Below are positions 1-6,352 of a stretch of DNA of 8,472 bases, one piece after another. Under the pieces are notes generated by a model. That model made no database searches and was not told where the DNA came from. It saw nothing but the letters and a program-made list of their open reading frames with translations. Made by a program: the position numbers and the translations under genes. Origin of the DNA: Deltaproteobacteria bacterium. Its GTDB lineage: Bacteria; Desulfobacterota; GWC2-55-46; S146-73. Location: NCBI GenBank assembly GCA_015492355.1, contig WGFF01000161.1, forward strand, positions 1 through 8,472, written 5' to 3'. How positions within the stretch are numbered: the first letter of the stretch is position 1; every line of letters begins with the position of its first letter.

Positions 1-179
1 CAAACATACAGAACCGAATTCGCATCCAGCGGATTTATCTTACTTTTTCCGGTCGAAAACCCATTCTGAATTGAAAGCCCACGGCTCTAACCACTGGAAT
101 GAATGACAAAGTACCCCATCTCATGACTTTCCACTGTTAGCAGGTCAGATTGCTGGTTTCCGGAAAGTAATATCCTTAT
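1..179. other. Leader of left tnpB element; no gene seen
   Basis: No convincing ORF is seen on either strand. The stretch probably contains the left end of the tnpB element, but its exact boundary is not resolved because the second copy's left end lies outside the window. CCCACGGCT at 78-86 repeats the first arm of the right-end hairpin (1468-1476), and AGCC-CAC-GGCT (76-86) could form a small stem. A perfect palindrome TTTCCGGAAA lies at 157-166. No tnpA gene is present, so any tyrosine transposase must act in trans or lie further left. Confidence 0.4.
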
Positions 180-1463
180 ATGAAGAGGACCAATGTGGTA
201 AGACTGCTGGTTTCAGGAACTCAGAAGACACACCTGAGACTCATCGGGGACAGGGTGTCTTCCCTGTGGAACTCTGTGAACTTTTTATGCAGGCAGAGGT
301 TCTTTGGAGGGAAGAAGGTACCCTCATACTGTGAGCTGTGCAGAGAATTCAAAGACGACGAAAACTACAGGGCACTTCCATCTCACATAGCCCAGGAAGT
401 GCTGAAGAAAGTATCAAAGGCATGGAAGGGATACCTCAGACTCAAGAAACTCCACGAAAAGGGTAGACTCAAGGACAAACCCGGACTGCCGGGATACCGT
501 AAGAACAGAAAAACAGGTACCAGACCATTCAACTATGTTCCCATCAAATCCACAGGTGCTTATTCCATCGTAGATGACTTTTTGAATATCACTCTACCGT
601 CAGACCTCCGCAGACGTAATGGAGACAGACTATCGATACCCTACAGGGGTATTTTGAGATACCGTGGAGAGTTCAAGACCTGTGAATTGAAGTACGATCC
701 TTCAAGAAAGGTCTGGTATACCCATATCGTCGTGGAGGTACCCGAACCTGCAAGGAAGGAAAGACCCGTGAGATACGCCACTGCCGACCTCGGTGCGAAG
801 AGGACCATGGCAGTGACCATAGAGGGATGTAAGGTCTCTTATGTATTCAGTGGTAGACAGCTCTGGAAGGATTACAAATACTGGACAGGACAGATATCGA
901 GGGAACAGAAAAGACTCTCTCAGCAGGGGCTTGAGACAAGCCGACGGCTCAGGAGACTCTACCGGAAGAGGCACCTGAGATTGAGACATGCCCAGGAGGC
1001 ACTGGCAAAGAAGGTAGCGGGTATACTCCGGAAGAATGGAGTTACCCACTTCATGGTCGGCTACCCCAAAGACTGTAGAGAGTCCATGGACTTCGGGAGG
1101 AACAATCAGAAGGTGCACAACTTCTGGAACTTCCTCGGGTTCATCAGGATACTCGAAAAGCACTGCGAAAGAAGGGGGATATTGCTCGAAAGGATCGATG
1201 AGAGTGGTACTTCCGAGGTATGTCATCTTTGCAAACGGACTGTGAGGAGACCTGTAAGGTCTGAGGTCATCTGTCCTGTCCATGGAAGGACTCATGCTGA
1301 TGTGAATGCTGCATTGAACATGCTGGGAAGATTTATTCCTGGCTATAGGAATGGGCTGGAGGCCAGCCTGGTATGGGTGACCCACGAGTGGAATAGACAC
1401 CTGTGGGTACCGCGTACCGAATCCCTGAGATATGTATCTCAGGTTCTCGGGCAGGTTGCCTGA
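180..1463 (+). CDS. tnpB: TnpB-family RNA-guided nuclease-like protein (IS605 OrfB)
   Basis: 427 aa, a usual length for TnpB. Family knowledge: TnpB is an RNA-guided DNA nuclease, ancestor of Cas12, that keeps IS200/IS605 elements at their sites. Visible here: a basic amino-terminal region; RuvC-I as TADLGAKRT with the catalytic Asp at about residue 203; a bridge-like Arg-rich helix at about 254-270; a zinc-binding knuckle C348-x2-C351 and C365-x2-H368; and RuvC-III as HADVNAALN with Asp374. The RuvC-II segment reads VGYPKD (293-298), with Tyr295 where many relatives carry an acidic residue, so nuclease activity is uncertain. The ATG at 180 has only a poor ribosome binding site (GGAAAG around 162-167, spacing long). 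The stop falls 6 nt before the right-end hairpin. It belongs to the element and is unrelated to the tra genes. Confidence 0.9.
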   Translation: MKRTNVVRLLVSGTQKTHLRLIGDRVSSLWNSVNFLCRQRFFGGKKVPSYCELCREFKDDENYRALPSHIAQEVLKKVSKAWKGYLRLKKLHEKGRLKDKPGLPGYRKNRKTGTRPFNYVPIKSTGAYSIVDDFLNITLPSDLRRRNGDRLSIPYRGILRYRGEFKTCELKYDPSRKVWYTHIVVEVPEPARKERPVRYATADLGAKRTMAVTIEGCKVSYVFSGRQLWKDYKYWTGQISREQKRLSQQGLETSRRLRRLYRKRHLRLRHAQEALAKKVAGILRKNGVTHFMVGYPKDCRESMDFGRNNQKVHNFWNFLGFIRILEKHCERRGILLERIDESGTSEVCHLCKRTVRRPVRSEVICPVHGRTHADVNAALNMLGRFIPGYRNGLEASLVWVTHEWNRHLWVPRTESLRYVSQVLGQVA

Positions 1464-1518
1464 GAATCCCACGGCTTCAGCCGTGTGGAGAGGTCAAATC
1501 AGACCACTGGTATGTGTC
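1340..1518 (+). ncRNA. Putative omega RNA (reRNA) of left tnpB element
   Basis: In TnpB systems the guide RNA scaffold is transcribed from the 3' part of tnpB through the right end, and the guide is the flanking host sequence (family knowledge). Here the scaffold would span the last tnpB codons and the 1470-1485 hairpin. The guide would begin at about 1498 with ATCAGACCACTGG. The extent is inferred by analogy, not measured. The strong conservation of this same segment in the second copy is consistent with a functional RNA but also with simple element ancestry. Confidence 0.35.
1470..1485 (+). repeat. Right-end hairpin of tnpB element
   Basis: Inverted arms CACGGCT and AGCCGTG sit 6 nt after the tnpB stop codon. 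The same hairpin occurs in inverted orientation in the second copy (8288-8303). It is probably the single-strand structure recognised by the Y1 transposase and part of the omega RNA scaffold. Confidence 0.8.
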
Positions 1519-1842
1519 TTGAATTCCATGGATGGAATCAGGACAGTATCCAGCTGTCATGGACACAAGATTGATGCCTTTTATCCTTGCAGAACCTTTC
1601 GCAATCCCCGTATCAGTTTTCTTGCAGATACCAGACTGGCATTGCAGATACATAAAACAATAAGTTCTATAGATGGATTGAACTATCCCTGGCAGGTAGA
1701 AGGATACATCATAAATCAATGTCCCCTGAAGGCACCGTACATCTTATGGCAAGTATCTTTAAACAGACGCTGGTTTGTGAGAAAGAAAATGATGAAGGAT
1801 ATTGACAAACTGAAAAAGGCTCTGTTGAAAAGCCAGAGCTGA
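1498..1842 (+). pseudogene. Truncated small protein with SSCHGH motif, interrupted by the tnpB element
   Basis: The open frame continues upstream into the element, but the element-derived codons are not native. The host-derived part starts at about IRPLVCVLNSMDG and carries TVSSCHGHK, then an ISFLADTRLALQIHKT segment, a YPWQVEGY strand and a basic Lys-rich carboxy terminus (RKKMMKDIDKLKKAL). The order LVxxLN, xxxSCxGH, then a strand-helix-strand resembles small hypothetical proteins I recall from bacterial accessory DNA; I know no assigned function. The natural start was probably lost or displaced when the element inserted. An internal ATG at 1528 lacks a visible ribosome binding site and would remove the LV-x-x-LN part. 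A fusion read from 1432 inside tnpB is possible but unlikely. The gene points away from the tra operon. Confidence 0.5.
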
Positions 1843-1860
1843 TAAATTCAAAAAACATTT

Positions 1861-1888
1861 TTGACTTTTTGCATAAACATGTTAAATT
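1861..1888 (+). promoter_or_regulatory. Sigma-70-like promoter for the 118-aa gene
   Basis: TTGACT (1861-1866) and TAAATT (1883-1888) are separated by 16 nt in an AT-rich intergenic stretch. The -10 box ends 36 nt before the ATG at 1925. It matches the -35 consensus in five of six positions and the -10 in four of six. Confidence 0.6.
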
Positions 1889-1911
1889 CCTTGAAAAAAA
1901 TCAAAACACTG

Positions 1912-1917
1912 AAGGAG
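1912..1917 (+). promoter_or_regulatory. Strong ribosome binding site before 1925 ATG
   Basis: AAGGAG lies 7 nt before the ATG at 1925, which fixes the start of the 118-aa protein. Confidence 0.85.
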
Positions 1918-1924
1918 AGGAAAG

Positions 1925-2281
1925 ATGCCAAGGAGTCGAACTTTTACAGGTAGGCCGTTTGAGTACAATGGCAATATAAACAACTCACTAATTGTATATC
2001 CTCTTGACGATGATGGAAACAGAACAGGTACACGTATAAAAATTGATTCAGAAGTCATTAATCTGGTTAAAGATAGAATTAGAGAATGTAACCGTATTAA
2101 AATGGGTGCGTGTCGGGATAATCCAGCTCCCAATTCGTTGGGTGAAATGTTACAGCAACACGGCAAATCGCCACAATTACTGAGCTATATTCTACCCTTG
2201 TTAGAGGAAGATGGCTTCTTGGCACATGAGAGAGTTAGCAATGCTATTTGGATTAACTATGCAGGTAGTAAAAAAGAGTAA
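1925..2281 (+). CDS. Hypothetical 118-aa protein, possible winged-helix carboxy terminus
   Basis: I do not recognise this protein. It is supported as a real gene by its own promoter, an excellent ribosome binding site and clear coding character. The amino-terminal half (residues 1-55) contains FEYNGNINN and a YPLDDDGNRTG turn followed by a charged helix. The second half, from about residue 68, reads NSLGEMLQQHGKSPQLLSYI and then PLLEEDGFLAHER and NAIWINY. That looks like helix, turn, helix and a beta wing, the general shape of a small winged-helix DNA-binding domain; this is inference from pattern only. Base composition is more AT-rich than the tra genes, suggesting a different origin. It converges on the end of the tra operon, with only 16 nt between the two stop codons and no visible terminator. 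A regulator of the element or an accessory cargo protein are both possible. Confidence 0.75.
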   Translation: MPRSRTFTGRPFEYNGNINNSLIVYPLDDDGNRTGTRIKIDSEVINLVKDRIRECNRIKMGACRDNPAPNSLGEMLQQHGKSPQLLSYILPLLEEDGFLAHERVSNAIWINYAGSKKE

Positions 2282-2297
2282 TCGTGCCTTATCTCCA

Positions 2298-2462
2298 TCA
2301 AGAAAAAGGCAGTCCGTATATGAGCTCCTTGAGTGTATTCCGCAGATACCTTCTACCACCGTAGATGGCAACCCTCAACTTGACATCCCATGGTTCTGCC
2401 GTGGCGGTGGTGCCCAGAAGGAGTCTGAGTTCATCGAGTGTTTTTATCCCTCTCAACGGCAC
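2298..2462 (-). CDS. Small hypothetical protein at the end of the tra operon
   Basis: A 54-codon frame is read from a GTG at 2462, overlapping the trbC stop by 10 nt, the same coupling style seen through the rest of the operon. CAGG lies 6 nt upstream. An ATG at 2507 in the same frame would overlap trbC by 55 nt and is less likely. The product reads PLRGIKTLDELRLLLG, then WDVKLRVAIYGGRRY and LKELIYGLPFS. Codon use (CTC, AGG, ATA) matches the tra genes. I do not recognise it. It could be a genuine small tra protein or the amino-terminal remnant of a longer gene cut off at a recombination junction near 2290. No signal peptide is present. Confidence 0.45.
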   Translation of the reverse strand: MPLRGIKTLDELRLLLGTTATAEPWDVKLRVAIYGGRRYLRNTLKELIYGLPFS

Positions 2463-3262
2463 AGGTGTCCTGAGACCTCCCCTCTTCTGAGCCTGTGAAC
2501 AAGGCAACCCAGGGTCTTTGACTTTACGGTTCTGTTTATCCTTTCGATGAGATGGTCGAGGGAGGAATCACCGTAAAGAATGTAATACTCCTGTACACCC
2601 ACCGACTCTTCGAGTCCTTCGCTTGCAAAGGCATCTGTCACATTCACTCCTCTTGCATACACAATTGCAGGTACACTTTCTATCCCGTATCTCCTGAAAA
2701 GAAGGGGGTCTATCATGACCTCCACATCATGGGTCTCGCAATCCACACCCCTGCAATCCCTGTCCTTGAGGATGATATCCCTTACGAACTCCAGGGTGGG
2801 TTTTATCTCTGTCATGCCATCCACGAATCCCCTGAGTACCATCGGTATGTTCACCCCTTCGAGCCTGTCTATGGAGACGGCATAGTTCCGAAGTGTCTCT
2901 ACAGGTATGGAGGAAGAGATGAACAGATATATCCTCTCATCGTCCCTGAGGAGGGTCTTTTCTGCCTGTTTCATCGAATACCCTTTCTCTGTGGTATCCA
3001 TGTATTCTTTTACCCCTGCGAATTCTTCCCTCAAAAGCCTCTCCTTTTCCCTCTCCATCCGTTCGGTGAGGTCGGGCGGGATGGATTTTCTTGCCCTCTC
3101 GAGCATCTCAGGTGTGGGCGTAAGTGGCAGACCCTCGATGAGTTCCATGTATTCATCCGTATCCACATCGAGGTCTTCCATACCGAAGTCCTCTCCATGA
3201 ACATTCGATACCGAAAGGAAGAAAAGAAACACACAGGCTATTATCCATGTTTTAGAACGCAC
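2453..3262 (-). CDS. trbC: F-type TrbC, periplasmic pilus-assembly protein
   Basis: TrbC of F-type systems is a periplasmic protein needed for pilus assembly together with TraW (family knowledge). This 269-aa version starts at a GTG (3262) with AGGAGG 10 nt upstream. The longer ATG frame from 3310 would place 16 residues ahead of the signal peptide and overlap traU by 59 nt. A signal peptide (KTWIIACVFLFFL to NVHG, about residues 4-23) is followed by an acidic and helical spacer. The TrbC domain then contains IYLFISSSIP (111-120), VLRG (142-145) and DPLLFRRYG-IESVPAIVYA (185-203). The latter resembles a thioredoxin-like fold with the SVP cis-proline loop but without a CxxC site. CRGVDC at 170-175 could form a local disulfide. 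It overlaps the end of traU by 11 nt. The order traW-traU-trbC is as in F. Confidence 0.85.
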   Translation of the reverse strand: MRSKTWIIACVFLFFLSVSNVHGEDFGMEDLDVDTDEYMELIEGLPLTPTPEMLERARKSIPPDLTERMEREKERLLREEFAGVKEYMDTTEKGYSMKQAEKTLLRDDERIYLFISSSIPVETLRNYAVSIDRLEGVNIPMVLRGFVDGMTEIKPTLEFVRDIILKDRDCRGVDCETHDVEVMIDPLLFRRYGIESVPAIVYARGVNVTDAFASEGLEESVGVQEYYILYGDSSLDHLIERINRTVKSKTLGCLVHRLRRGEVSGHLCR

Positions 3263-4241
3263 AGCAGCCGACCCTCCTGAAGAGTACCCATACGAAGTTG
3301 TCCCCTGCATAGGGTGGGTTTTTGAGATACGCCCACAGAAGCCCGCTCCTTCCTATGGGATGGGACGAGAAGTCCTTCACGGGTTTCGCAACATGGAGCT
3401 TGTAGTTGTGCTTTACCCATATCGGTGTGGGAACACAACTGCACAGGGTAACATTGGTATCGCAGATGAGAAGCTGTCTTGAAAGCTTGTATATGAGCCG
3501 TGCGGCAATACCTGCATTCGCCTCCACATAGTCCGCACTCCCTATATGTCCTGTAAGAGGATATGCACTGCCCCACGAACCCATGCACCAGAAAAGGGGT
3601 GAGAGGGAAAGACCAGCGGTGGAGGATACACTGTCAGCAATACAGGCAAGCTGGCTCACTGGATTGGCAAAGAGGATTGCCTCTGGCTGTATGATTGCAG
3701 TAAGGATGTCACTCTGCCAGAGGGGATCGAGTTCTGTTATGTATGCGACATCGAAACCACTTCCCTCAACACACACCAGGTCCTTGAGCAGTTCTAACAT
3801 CGCCCACACAGGAAAGATGAAGTAATGTGCCTGTGCAAAGGTCTCCTCCACGTTGCTTCTGCTGAGTCCTGTGGTACCATCGAGCATCGCACCCGGTAAA
3901 AGGTCGAACTCCACCCCTATGGATGGAAAACACCACGCATCCTTCACAGTCTCAACAAGCCTCGCAGGCTCCCAGAAACCTATGGGTATGCCCGGTCTTA
4001 TGAAAGGTGGGATGGGAATGGGACAGGCACATACAGGAGACTTCGCAAGACTCACCGTCTTTACCACATCCGCAGATGGGACGACGTTCATACCTGCAAT
4101 GGATATGGGAAATATGGAATGCCAGTTGACCATACTTACGGGATCGAAACCCGTGGGTACACATACACCCTCACTCCTCGAAGGGAGTAAAAGTATGAGG
4201 AGAAGACCCGTACTAATCAGTATCCTTTTCATCCCCGACAT
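3252..4241 (-). CDS. traU: TraU, conjugative transfer protein (periplasmic)
   Basis: 329 aa, essentially the length of F TraU. TraU is exported to the periplasm and is required for efficient DNA transfer in F-type systems (family knowledge). Visible signatures: signal peptide ILISTGLLLILLLPSRSEG (residues 7-25); CACPIPIPPF (71-80); the hallmark FWEPARLVETVKDAWCFP (89-106); ELDPLW (170-175); FANPVSQLAC (191-200); LFWCMGSWGSAYPLTGHIG (216-234); and a terminal CC near residue 326. About twelve cysteines suggest disulfide bonding in the periplasm. The ATG at 4241 has GGAGGTGA with a 9-nt spacer, inside the end of traW, and the genes overlap by 29 nt. The frame is intact with no missing signature. 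Confidence 0.95.
   Translation of the reverse strand: MSGMKRILISTGLLLILLLPSRSEGVCVPTGFDPVSMVNWHSIFPISIAGMNVVPSADVVKTVSLAKSPVCACPIPIPPFIRPGIPIGFWEPARLVETVKDAWCFPSIGVEFDLLPGAMLDGTTGLSRSNVEETFAQAHYFIFPVWAMLELLKDLVCVEGSGFDVAYITELDPLWQSDILTAIIQPEAILFANPVSQLACIADSVSSTAGLSLSPLFWCMGSWGSAYPLTGHIGSADYVEANAGIAARLIYKLSRQLLICDTNVTLCSCVPTPIWVKHNYKLHVAKPVKDFSSHPIGRSGLLWAYLKNPPYAGDNFVWVLFRRVGCCAF
3273..3278 (-). promoter_or_regulatory. Ribosome binding site deciding the trbC GTG start
   Basis: AGGAGG on the minus strand, 10 nt before the GTG at 3262 and inside the end of traU. It favours the GTG over the ATG at 3310. Confidence 0.55.
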
Positions 4242-4860
4242 GGATTTCTCTCACCTCCATGAATCTCGTATCCTTCTTCGTTACCACAGAAGGGGTGTGC
4301 CTCAGGGACAGTCTATCCGCAATGGGAAGTGTGAGATAGAAGACAGGTCTTTTCAATCTCTTTGAAAGCTCGTACCACGAACCATCTGTAATTAGCACCA
4401 TGGTATCAGGTCTCGATGAAAATTCACTTTCCACAAACCAGCTCACTTCCTCTTCCCTCGTACCATCAAGCACGACGATGGTAAGGGAAAATGGCACATA
4501 TTCCAGGGGATTGAAGGTGAATCCCCGTGGATAGAGTATCCCTCCCTTTCCATCAGGGATGTCGAACTCGAGGGTGTAGGTCATGTCCACGAGAAAAGAG
4601 GTATCGGATTCCGCAGGAGAGAGCGTTCTGAGATCGGGTGGTCTGTAGTTCTTTACTTTCTCCTTCCATCTCTCGGGGTCAAGATAGGCACCCCAGTCCA
4701 TACCCCTTGCCCTTTCCTCTATCTCTTCAAGGGCATCCTTTTCAATGATGGGATACACCCTTCCCGTCACACCCAGGACCTTCGAGAAAGACGGGGTATG
4801 GAGCGTAAGAACAAGGAATACTGCCATAATAGCCCTATTGAATACCCTGGTAGAACTCAT
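4213..4860 (-). CDS. traW: TraW, F-type pilus-assembly protein (periplasmic)
   Basis: 215 aa, close to F TraW (about 210 aa). TraW is a periplasmic protein acting with TrbC in pilus assembly (family knowledge). A signal peptide spans about residues 10-26 (IMAVFLVLTLHTPSFS). The mature protein begins VLGVTGRVYPIIEKDAL, the usual TraW opening in which a Tyr-Pro-Ile/Val motif follows a short Gly-rich stretch. The core has YRPPDL (72-77), GGILYPRGFTFNPLEYVPF (106-124) and a strand TIVVLDG (127-133); VLITDG lies at 155-160. The ATG at 4860 is preceded by GGAGG with a 9-nt spacer. The start lies inside the end of the upstream TraN-like gene (26-nt overlap) and the stop lies inside traU. Confidence 0.92.
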   Translation of the reverse strand: MSSTRVFNRAIMAVFLVLTLHTPSFSKVLGVTGRVYPIIEKDALEEIEERARGMDWGAYLDPERWKEKVKNYRPPDLRTLSPAESDTSFLVDMTYTLEFDIPDGKGGILYPRGFTFNPLEYVPFSLTIVVLDGTREEEVSWFVESEFSSRPDTMVLITDGSWYELSKRLKRPVFYLTLPIADRLSLRHTPSVVTKKDTRFMEVREIHVGDEKDTD

Positions 4861-6352
4861 TTATCCTTTCCTCCATGTCCCTGGTTACATCACCTGCTGG
4901 AGGTGTCACTATGTCACCGAAGTACTCGGAAAGATCGATACGGGAAAAATCGAGCATCTGGAATTCCTCCGGACGGAATCCCCTGCACTCGGGTGATTCA
5001 GGACTGCCCCAGCCACCATCGGGACCGAAACTCTTGAGCTGGGGTCTACCCTGTTCGTGTACGATCCTTGCAAGTTTGGAATTGAAACAGCAATACACCT
5101 TAGCCCTCTGAACACAGCCTATAACGGGCCAATCTTCTTTACAGTAATCCCCTATGTAATGGCATCTACCCTCATCCCTTGCAGAGTTGGTCTGCCATTC
5201 CTCATCGGTACAGCCCTTCTGGAAGAAGAGAAAATCACCTGAATCGTTACTGCAGCAGTTGAAGAAAGTGGTCTGCGTGCCAACACCTCTGCACTGGCTT
5301 GCCCTGCCGTTGAATATGAAAAACTCACCAGAACAATTACCATCCTGGTCTATGACACCATCGTCTGTGTATCCTGAATCGTCGTAGTCGTAACCCGTTG
5401 GAGGAGTCACATCAAGGTCCACACACTCATTGGGTGAGCACTGGTATGTGCCGTTGTTGTCCATGCAGGTGTAGTCTCCAGCAGGACAGGTGTATTCTGT
5501 ACTGCAACCCGCGGTCCGGTAACAGGCAGAGGTACATTCATCCATGGTATCGTGGTTCGTACCGGTGATACTGCACTGGTATTGAGTTACGGTATCATCG
5601 TATGTGACACAGGACTGCGGAGCTGTACACGACGGTGGAGAGCCACTGCATGTATAATCACCCAGGGGACAGGTGTATTCCACACCCGTCTGAAAGCTCA
5701 CGTCCCTTCTGCCCCACTCGTGACACCAGCCCACACCATCTATACCACCACCAAGACAGCCAAGAACGCTCCTGAAAAGGTTGTAGTCACCAAAACAAAC
5801 CCATGTGTTGTCAGGAAAGTAGTAACCGCACGTATTTATACTCGTACCGGTGACCTTTATAATATGGTCGCACCAGTCCGCCACAGCAGGATACCTATCC
5901 CACCAGGGAGTAGGAGAGAAGTTATACCAGAAAGTATAACTACACTTGACCTGCGCATAGACAGTAGCAGGTGTATAGACGGGATTACTCGAACAGGGTT
6001 CTCTTTGACTGCAATTGTTGTTGCACACCCCCGGATCGTCGTATATCTGTCCTGTACTCGGGCACTGGTACCGTGTGACCGGTACCAGGGTGGATGAACA
6101 TATACCCTGTTCGGTGCAGATTCCGTTAGTGCACGGATAATCACCAAGAGGACATGTATCGAAAGAGTTGCACTCCACAGAGGATATGGGACACAGCCAC
6201 CCCTGGGGTGTCTCCACGCATGGGGCGGTCTCACCTTCGAGATCCACATAACCATCTCCGTCGAGGTCCTGCCCGCACATGTAGTTTACAGCCAGCGAAA
6301 GAGACGGAAGCAGGACGAACAATATGGCGTGTATGAAAACCCTGACTCTCAT
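4835..6352 (-). CDS. traN: TraN carboxy-terminal module with cysteine-rich repeats
   Basis: 505 aa with about 40 cysteines. TraN is the F-type outer-membrane mating-pair stabilisation protein (family knowledge). A signal peptide covers residues 1-21 (IHAILFVLLPSLSLA), followed by a possible calcium-binding loop DLDGDGYVDLEG (29-40). CPLGDYPC (67-74), CPLGDYTC (228-235) and CPAGDYTC (289-296) mark repeat units; the first two are each followed by a QC-x-x-TG and a C-x3-C segment. From about residue 338 the conserved TraN end appears: CHYIGDYC (397-404), VYCCFNSKLARIVHEQGRPQ (419-438), WGS-PESPECRGFRPEEF (448-464) and LDFSRIDLSEYFGDI (467-481). It starts within ATGA of the upstream TraN-like gene, with GGGGTGA upstream. 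The separate signal peptide shows it is exported as its own protein. Confidence 0.88.
   Translation of the reverse strand: MRVRVFIHAILFVLLPSLSLAVNYMCGQDLDGDGYVDLEGETAPCVETPQGWLCPISSVECNSFDTCPLGDYPCTNGICTEQGICSSTLVPVTRYQCPSTGQIYDDPGVCNNNCSQREPCSSNPVYTPATVYAQVKCSYTFWYNFSPTPWWDRYPAVADWCDHIIKVTGTSINTCGYYFPDNTWVCFGDYNLFRSVLGCLGGGIDGVGWCHEWGRRDVSFQTGVEYTCPLGDYTCSGSPPSCTAPQSCVTYDDTVTQYQCSITGTNHDTMDECTSACYRTAGCSTEYTCPAGDYTCMDNNGTYQCSPNECVDLDVTPPTGYDYDDSGYTDDGVIDQDGNCSGEFFIFNGRASQCRGVGTQTTFFNCCSNDSGDFLFFQKGCTDEEWQTNSARDEGRCHYIGDYCKEDWPVIGCVQRAKVYCCFNSKLARIVHEQGRPQLKSFGPDGGWGSPESPECRGFRPEEFQMLDFSRIDLSEYFGDIVTPPAGDVTRDMEERINEFYQGIQ
6065..6088. repeat. 9-bp inverted repeat inside TraN carboxy-terminal gene
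   Basis: CTGGTACCG (6065-6073) and CGGTACCAG (6080-6088) are perfect arms around a 6-nt loop, within codons for TLVPVTRYQ. Possible RNA hairpin; function unknown. Confidence 0.5.

Larger units (their letters stand above)
60..1499 (+). mobile_element. IS200/IS605-type tnpB-only element, left copy (left boundary approximate)
   Basis: The right boundary is set by comparison with the inverted copy at the other end of the window: identity runs from about 1313 to 1499 and stops there. The end contains a hairpin (arms CACGGCT at 1470-1476 and AGCCGTG at 1479-1485) followed by TCAA at 1494-1497. That arrangement resembles the right end of IS605-family elements, where TCAA is the cleavage tetranucleotide in IS608 (family knowledge). 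No tnpA is seen, so this is an IS1341-like, tnpB-only element. The left boundary at about 60 is a guess. Confidence 0.7.

Noticed and set aside
702..1472. 256-aa open frame on the minus strand opposite tnpB
   Set aside because: It is antisense to a clear TnpB with intact family motifs; its translation resembles no family and it lacks a ribosome binding site.
2552..3280. 242-aa plus-strand open frame opposite trbC
   Set aside because: It is a shadow of trbC, whose signal peptide and domain motifs are convincing.
3853..4365. 170-aa plus-strand open frame opposite traU and traW
   Set aside because: Antisense shadow of two well-supported genes.
5552..6097. 181-aa plus-strand open frame opposite the TraN carboxy-terminal gene
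   Set aside because: Antisense shadow; composition reflects the cysteine-rich codons of the real gene.
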